Shown here piece by piece: positions 57,894 to 64,000 of a stretch of DNA of 64,000 nucleotides. Within the stretch, counting starts at the first letter, position 1. Each line of letters starts with the position of its first letter. The translations under genes and the position numbers were made by a program. The stretch comes from Romanomermis culicivorax (taxonomy: Eukaryota; Nematoda; Enoplea; Mermithida; Mermithidae): NCBI GenBank assembly GCA_963922205.1, contig CAWUHX010000366.1, forward strand, positions 1 through 64,000, read 5' to 3'. The notes below the pieces were generated by a model. The model searched no databases. It was not told the origin of the DNA and saw only the letters and a program-made list of their open reading frames with translations.

Positions 57894-60333
57894 ATGGCGG
57901 CGCCAGTGCCGGTAGCAGTCAACGAAGAAAACTGGTTCACTAAGACTGGTCAATACTTGATTTCTGATCAACACTTTTTCGGCAAATCGATCAACAAAGT
58001 TGCGGAAATGTCCGGACAGAAGAATACGGTAAGATCACATTGATTATCACCATCAAAAGTACATTGTAAAATATTTAATCGATTTCTGATCTGCATGTCT
58101 TTGCATTTCGACGATCCTCAATTTTTTTGTCGAATGGGGATTTTTTCTCCGTAAATGTTTAGCGAATTGCTCCAATTGAATACGCTAATACATGCTAGTC
58201 ATAGAAACACGAGGTTTATTGTCGGTTTTTCATAGAATATTTGATAAAATTGGCAAAAACAAGTATCGCATTCAAGACCGTTTACACAAAGCTTATACTG
58301 TAGGACTTTCTTACTTGGAAAAATGACAAAAGGTATCATGGTTGCGGATTTATAGTCGTGTGTTCCTATGTGACATAGTGATTCAGCATAAAATTGTGTA
58401 CATATGGAATAGTACTTGCTTCCTCCTATTATTCACAAGTATTTCAAGAAATAAAGGACTATAAAACAGTTTCAAAGACCTCTATAGTTGAGGATGTCTC
58501 TAAAACCTGATCAAGGCACTTGGAGACCACGTAAAACAGAGTCAAATAAAGGGTTTTCTTCCGAATTTGTGTTCAAGTTACATAGTCGCTTGTCAGATTA
58601 TTTGGAAATCTGAAAGGAGAATGTGAAAATGATCTTCATGTTACCTTCAGAAAATACTATACTGAAAATTCCAAATTTTTCACATCATATTCAGCCACAA
58701 TAATTCAGAGCATTAAAATTCTATCACAATTGACAATTTTTTACTTTCACAGAATGTTTTGTTGGGCGTTATCTTTTTGGCGTCGATGGTTTTCATAATG
58801 AGCGAAGAACCAAAACCTCAAATGCTGTGCCACGTGATTTGCATCACGTATTTGACGCAACGGACCGTCGTCGCCCTCATTTTTGGCGCCAACGACGAGA
58901 TCAGCAAATGGCTATTTTGTTGGGTTTGGCTATCGCCATTTTATTTGATAGTAGGTTCTCATTCAAAAATGAAAATTCACTTTCAAAAAGTGGGGTGAAT
59001 TTCCGACAAATATGTGCTTTCGGTTAGCCATTCTCATGGTTTTATTTTACTGCAGATTTTAATCCGTTTTCAGTTCTCCTCATTTCCAAAGTATAATAGC
59101 AGGAGAATGTAGTTTTGAATGGCAATTTGGGAAAGTTTCTGACCTAATGGTGATGATATAGAAAAAATTTAGATTACTGAATTAGGTACTAGTCTATTAT
59201 TTTTTCTTTTTCCGCTCATGTTCGAATTTTGTGCTGGAAAGTTGTAGCATATCATAAAAGACTTTGTGGAGATGACCATTCTGTGCAACCAAAAGTCGAA
59301 AAGTTGTAGATGATTTTGGTAAAAATACGTGTGCATGAATTTATGCATTTTTAGAACAGAATAATGTTCAAAAAATCAATCATTTGAAAAAGGTTGACAT
59401 CAAATGTAGTCATTAATTTTTTCGAACACTTTTTCCGTCGGTCGTAAATATATTTGTAGAAAAAACTTCATTTCAAAGTTTTGAACCCTGTCTTCCGATA
59501 ATCGGAACGTTTTTTTATCTAAAGTGCGCCGAATCGGTCATTAATGGTTAGGTCTCGTTTAGTTCAGTCCAAAGGATACTGAAAAAGTTATAATTTCCGT
59601 TGATGAATTTCTGGATGGTCCAAAGTTCACTACAGTAAGGTATTGAACCATTCAGATTAAATATATAATTTTATTTTAGGACGTCATTTTCGAACTGATC
59701 AACGTTTACTGGATGGCAAAAACTGTTTACATGCTCGCCTTGATGTTGCCACCCATCGACTTGCTGGACGAAGCCTTCTCCAAAGTTGCCAAACCTTTGA
59801 TTTTGTTGTCGCAAGGCCGGATCGATCGCGAAACACTGATTCAAACGAACCCGTTCATTTTGAAACGTTTACATCTAGATCAGGGCAAAGCTCAAACGAT
59901 CAGCGACGCCGAATTGCAGCAAGTAAATTGAATGTAGTTTCTGCGAAAATGTCACGTTTTCTTTAGATTTTCACAAAATTGAATAGATGATTAAAAATCC
60001 GCTTGTAAAATTTTTGACGAAAAAAGTTAAGTTATCAGTTTATTTTCCAGTCTTACCTCAGAATGTCTATAAGCAAATCAGTGCCACTATTTTTCCACTC
60101 CAATTTTTGTCTAGGATCTGTATTTCGCCAGTGTCTCATAGAAATTCAGAAACTTTAGACTTGGATATTTTAAACCTATTTGGTCACGTGCTTTACAATT
60201 TGAAAAGGTAAACTCCACTTCCAAAGCTTGGGTCGACGAAATTTTCGGCCCGCTAGCGGCCGCTCCGCCCCAAGCGGCTCCGGCAGTTGGTCAAGCAGAA
60301 ACAGCCACTCCGGCAAAGAAAACCACCCCTTAA
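57894..60333 (+). CDS. TB2/DP1/HVA22 (REEP/Yop1)-like ER membrane protein, four exons
   Basis: Exons: 57894-58028, 58753-58950, 59680-59922 and 60208-60333, all phase 0. The product is 233 residues. Family members bend ER tubules through paired hydrophobic hairpins. Exon 1 gives a polar N-terminus (MAAPVPVAVNEENWFTK). Exon 2 gives a first hydrophobic hairpin (VLLGVIFLASMVFIM), then CHVICITYLTQRTVVALIFG and the landmark DEISKWLFCWVW, equivalent to the D-x-x-KWL-x-YW signature. Exon 3 has YWMAKTVYMLALMLPP, equivalent to the YxxLKxxFLLxLxLP segment. The last exon is Ala/Pro-rich. The Tyr of KWLxYW is Cys here and overall similarity is moderate. The exon 4 acceptor (GAAAAG|GTAAAC) has a poor pyrimidine tract and is the weakest junction. 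ATG context is fair. Confidence 0.7.
58219..58460. mobile_element. Tc1/mariner-like MITE (TAGTCTG family), decayed copy in REEP-like intron 1
   Basis: Contains CGTTTACACAAAGCTTATAC and AATAGTACTTGCTTCC, and ends CAAGTATTTCAAGAAATAAA then GGACTATA. All are shared with better copies at 31975 and 62838. Confidence 0.5.
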
Positions 60334-60481
60334 TGGTCGATACGGTTGAAAGTTGAATCGTGATTTCTCTCTTCTCAATATATACATTGATCACCGATAA
60401 ATTGTTCAGCATTGATGTCGCTCATTGTGATTGATCTTACAATTAATTTCGTCATTTTTGGATTAGTCCTTCGATTTTGCA

Positions 60482-60487
60482 AATAAA
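60482..60487 (+). terminator. Possible polyadenylation signal of the REEP-like gene
   Basis: AATAAA about 150 bases past the TAA stop, the first canonical signal downstream. Confidence 0.5.
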
Positions 60488-60839
60488 TACATGGCAATGT
60501 GAAATGCAACTGGAAGTAACTACTCGATATCAGATACCTCAACTTCGGAAATAGATTGGTTATAGTCTCTGTTTTTTTATACGCGTGTAAGTAGCAAGTA
60601 GTATTCCATATTTTTACAATTTGTGCTAAACCATATATCACAGGACTGGAAATTTTTTGATCTTTCAAAATATAGCTTGTTTTTAATAGATGCATCGCCT
60701 ACACGAAGTCTCTACGATCAAATTTTTCACTCGAAAAATTGTCTTAGTTGAGAATGCTCGAAAATTTTCCAGTCCTATGCGTGGCAATAAATCGCATAAA
60801 AATTCTGAAATTTGCCTCTTATCATTTGCGTGGATTAAA

Positions 60840-61530
60840 AAACTAAACGGCGCGCCGTTTATTAGAATCATAAGTATCCTTAATGTAAACTTGATATACG
60901 CTGTTTATTAGAGGAATAAAGCCCAATTCAGAAGTGATGTTGCCGACTGTCGGCGACAAAAAGCCGAGGATTTAGGGCTTAACATGCTTATTTTAAAGTC
61001 TATTTTGACTGCAGTGGTTTGCAGTGTTTTCTATTGATTTTTGCCAAGTTTCTGTGAAATGTGGTCTTTAGATGAATCTTACAAGTCACAAAAATAGAAA
61101 GAAGTACAGTTTGGATTTCAAGGTAATAACTATTGCAGCAGCTAAAAAGACCGCCCAGTTGCTAGCCGCGTGAAAATAAGTGAACCTAGGGTGTTATTTT
61201 CCATTTTTTCTTTTAATTTAATTAGTTGTTTTTATTTTTCCTTTGTTTTCCTTTCATTACTTTTGATTTCTCTTGTTTCCTTTTTCGTTGGTTTCTTTTT
61301 TTCCTTGGTGTCCTTGATGTAGATAGGTATGGCATTTGTTTGATCATGAAACGTTATTGTTGAGATTTCATGAAAGAGTAAAAAACAAGTTTGAATTAAA
61401 ATGCGGGCCGATGAAGCCCAAAATTTTAATAAACAGTGCCCTCGAATAGACGGCGCCCTCTAATAAACGGCGCACCAAATGGACCCAAAAAATAAACGGC
61501 GAGCTGTTTATTGAAATAATTACGGTATGT
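60840..61530. repeat. Repeat with TAAACGGCGCGCCGTTTA-type palindromes at both sides
   Basis: CTAAACGGCGCGCCGTTTAT lies near 60844. AATAAACGGCGCACC and AATAAACGGCGAGCTGTTTA lie at 61461-61520. Such paired palindromes suggest the subterminal zones of a transposon, but I could not fix ends or a duplication. Between them there is pyrimidine-rich filler (61200-61310). Confidence 0.4.
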
Positions 61531-61693
61531 GGAGTCAACCAAGGCGCGAACAATGAATCATTTACATTATTCTTAGTATATAATCTGTTTTTTTACAAAA
61601 GGCTTGCTTATATAAATCGAAAAATGACAACCAAAAAATAAGTACCGTCCTCGTTTGCATAAAGTTTTTACAGTAAAATTTTTATCAGATTTT

Positions 61694-61882
61694 AAACTCC
61701 ATTCATTTTGAAATGGTCGATGCAGCAATGTCGCGGAAGGCTCGTTGCTCCTAATCTTTAAATTTATTTTCGTGTTTTTATTTTATCACTCTTTTCGGCC
61801 ATTCCAAGATTATCGAAATTAGATTTGCATTTGCCGGAACCACGGTCGCTGCATTGATCATTTCAAAATAAATGGAGTATAG
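61694..61882. mobile_element. MITE of the GATCGATGCAGC family, compact copy
   Basis: 189 bp, with left ACTCCATTCATTTTGAAATG-GTCGATGCAGC and right GCTGCATTGATCATTTCAAA-ATAAATGGAGTATAG. It lacks the Harbinger insertion present in its relative at 13579-17843 and serves as an empty-site reference. Confidence 0.75.
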
Positions 61883-62837
61883 TTCGGTGCGACATAACGG
61901 TTTAGTAGGAAATTGTAAAATTTGAAATACTACTTGCTTTCGACTCTTAAAATTTACAAGCGTTCAGAAAAACGGTCAAAGCCATTAGCACAAAGCTTTT
62001 AGCATAGATTTTTTTACTGAAAAAATTGCTTAACGTGCTTGAGTAGGCTCTCAAATCACCATTTCAATAAGACATACGTTTCGGCAGAAAATTGTGAAAG
62101 TCCAACAATGAGAACGTTTTGATTTAGTCTCTTTTGACCTTGATGACTTCGTGATTGCATGGATATTTATTTCTCACTATAGTCTCATTTATTCGAAATC
62201 TGAATTTTTGATCTCATAATTTGTGCTGCTCAAAATCTGGAATCTTCTTGAATTCTAATCAAACTAGCCAAATAATCAAATTAATGTTGTTTCGATATGA
62301 CGCTTATTGTAGTTCCCTTTTGTTCGATTGTTTCAGCGAATAATTCTGAAAACCGTATATTGATCTACTAGCGGAATCATCTTTCTAACCAAATTCTATC
62401 AACAGATTTTTCCACCAAATTTTCAGTTTGCATTGTTGGTCCGTAAATATACACAAATATTTTGTCGGAAACCGTCCCAAATACCGAATAGGCTTTAGCC
62501 AATTTTATCCATATTAATTTTTGTTCAAAGTAAAAAAATATGTCTAGCATATTGTTTATAGAATGGTTCATCTGTTCATTGTTTCTGCTATTTGTCAAGT
62601 ACTAGTTCAGTCTGGTGCTGCTCTAATTTTCACGAATTAGTATTTGAATTTCGGGTTTCAACATAAGAAGTGTTGTGGTGCTGCCTGAAGTTGGTGACCT
62701 TTAACCTTTCTATCAAAATCGTGTGCGCAGGGTTTATAATTTTTTTGAATTTCTCTCTTTTTTTCCGGCCATGCGCAATAAAACAAATAAATGTAATCTC
62801 TGTCACTTTTTGTGTAAAAATATAACAGCGTTCGTGT

Positions 62838-63080
62838 GGTCTGCTTTTTTGTAAAATGCTTGCAAATAGAAAAGTGACATAAATCAGTATCGTCGTCCAA
62901 ATCGTTTACACAGAGCTCTTACTGTAAAATTTTTCACTCGAAAAATTGTTAAACATTAGGTCAGCATGCTCACAAATTTCCATTCCTCTGTGATATATTG
63001 TTTATCAGAAAATCGTGAAAATCTTGAATACTACTTGCTTTCCACTTTGATTATTTATAAGCATTTAAAAAAACAGACTT
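62838..63080. mobile_element. Tc1/mariner-like MITE (TAGTCTG family), well-preserved copy
   Basis: Very close to the copy at 7561-7811 across its length, for example AATAGAAAAGTGACATAAAT, TCACAAATTTCCATTCCTCT and AAGCATTTAAAAAAACAGAC. Outer bases have diverged at the left (GGTCTGCTTTTTTG). Confidence 0.75.
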
Positions 63081-63089
63081 CAGTTACAA

Positions 63090-64000
63090 TTTGAGGAATT
63101 TCTTGTGTTTTCTCCTTCTTACGGCCCTTGTTGGGCCGAAAAATAAAGGACATTTGCGTTCCACAGTATCGACTCCTCATTTTATTCTTTTTTGATAACG
63201 ATAAAGCTTTTCTCGTCTTTGCGGAATTGACGTCAGCAACGTCAGTTGCACTCCGCAGTCAATACTGGACGTAAGGTCGTTTTGCGTTAGCAGTTTTGAC
63301 AAGTTGAACTTCATTCTTAGCCCGGCCCCACCCGTGTGAGGGAGTAATGCGTAGTCTGCGGGTGTCAAATTTTGGTACAACCCTGACCAGCTCTATAGAA
63401 GTGCCGCTAAAGTGATTTCTAGATTCAAGCAAATCCATTCGAATTAACAGAGGTTAGCACTCATTTTCTCCATGTGGAGTACTTTGTTGAGGTGGTCTCA
63501 GGTGCATGTGTTCAGCTTCCGGCGTCGGTGCGCAGGCGGTTGGACGCGGCGAAAAGTGGCCGAAAAGAATGATAAATTTGCATAGGTTTATGCTGCCACT
63601 GTTTCGCGTTTTTGGTGTCTTTTTATTATTGTTAAAAAAGATTGGTTTATGGAGCGTCGCCGCCATCGTCTTTATTATAATATTTTTGTTTATTATTTTA
63701 TATTGGCGTCGCCCATCGTCACCCAATACACTTTGGACCTGTAAGTGTATTGTTTTGTGAGCGTAGTGGAGGGAGTCTATAAGAATAGGAGTGGAGACTT
63801 GGGTAGGAGCTCCTGAGGTACGTGCCAAGGTGTTCTGCCTGAGGTTTAGTGAAAGTTCTGGTGTATATCTGGTGAAACGTCTGGGAGAGTTTGGTGTTTG
63901 TTGTTGTTGTTAGCCTGTGGTTAGAACTGTTGCTTTATTGTGACCCCACAGCTGCCTAACAAGTGGTGGACTCTTAACGCCTCTCACGACGGATAACCGG
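63090..64000 (+). other. GC-richer window edge; possible LTR end
   Basis: Base composition rises and the open frames here (plus 63506-63760, minus 63454-63828) match nothing I know. The last lines read GCTGCCTAACAAGTGGTGGA followed by CTCTTAACGCC. The shape AACA then TGG-beginning sequence could be the 3' end of an LTR followed by a tRNA primer-binding site, with the retroelement body outside the window. This is weak without the partner LTR. Confidence 0.2.

Noticed and set aside
58827..59027. Alternative plus-strand frame in REEP-like exon 2
   Set aside because: It is in a different phase from flanking exons, basic and without hydrophobic segments. The chosen frame gives the family signature.

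Overview
The window looks like nuclear DNA of a nematode or close relative. The genome is AT-rich, its genes are split by long GT-AG introns, and one gene is a globin of the nematode type (RTW...DDF helix A, FRRQAL helix E with Gln at E7). The first 26 bases match the SMART-type amplification primer used in ultra-low-input libraries. That implies a very small specimen and marks a contig end with untrimmed adapter.

I can support four protein-coding genes, each assembled from exons with matching phases: (1) a globin on the minus strand (9972 to 5868, two exons); (2) a small secreted cysteine-rich protein on the plus strand (25151-29384, two exons, family not recognised); (3) a TMEM47-like claudin-superfamily membrane protein on the plus strand (44289-52635, six exons); (4) a TB2/DP1/HVA22 (REEP/Yop1)-like ER membrane-shaping protein on the plus strand (57894-60333, four exons). 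They do not form an obvious pathway. Coding exons are clearly richer in GC than their surroundings.

Most of the remainder is mobile-element sequence. By region: 0-5.6 kb is non-genic with a fold-back array of a palindromic 17-bp unit. 5.7-10 kb is the globin, with a Tc1/mariner-like MITE in its intron. 11.7-18.6 kb holds MITEs and a 4-kb PIF/Harbinger-type element (CAG target duplication) nested inside a smaller MITE. 18.6-25 kb is nearly featureless apart from an AT minisatellite. 25.1-29.4 kb is the cysteine-rich gene, whose intron is full of repeats. 29.4-34.3 kb has MITEs and a frameshifted unknown pseudogene. 34.8-44.1 kb is a dense nest of hAT-like elements with perfect 8-bp target duplications. 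44.3-52.6 kb is the TMEM47-like gene with at least five elements in its introns. 56.1-57.5 kb is a fold-back element whose terminal inverted repeats begin with arrays of a short GAGCGATTCCC unit. 57.9-60.3 kb is the REEP-like gene. The last 4 kb holds MITEs and a possible LTR edge.

The strongest new observations are: the unannotated cysteine-rich secreted protein; a family of short elements with G-tracts, CATACMTGTA ends and 8-bp target duplications, one with its empty-site paralogue in the same window; the 7-bp-TSD fold-back element; and several nested insertions that give a relative insertion order.
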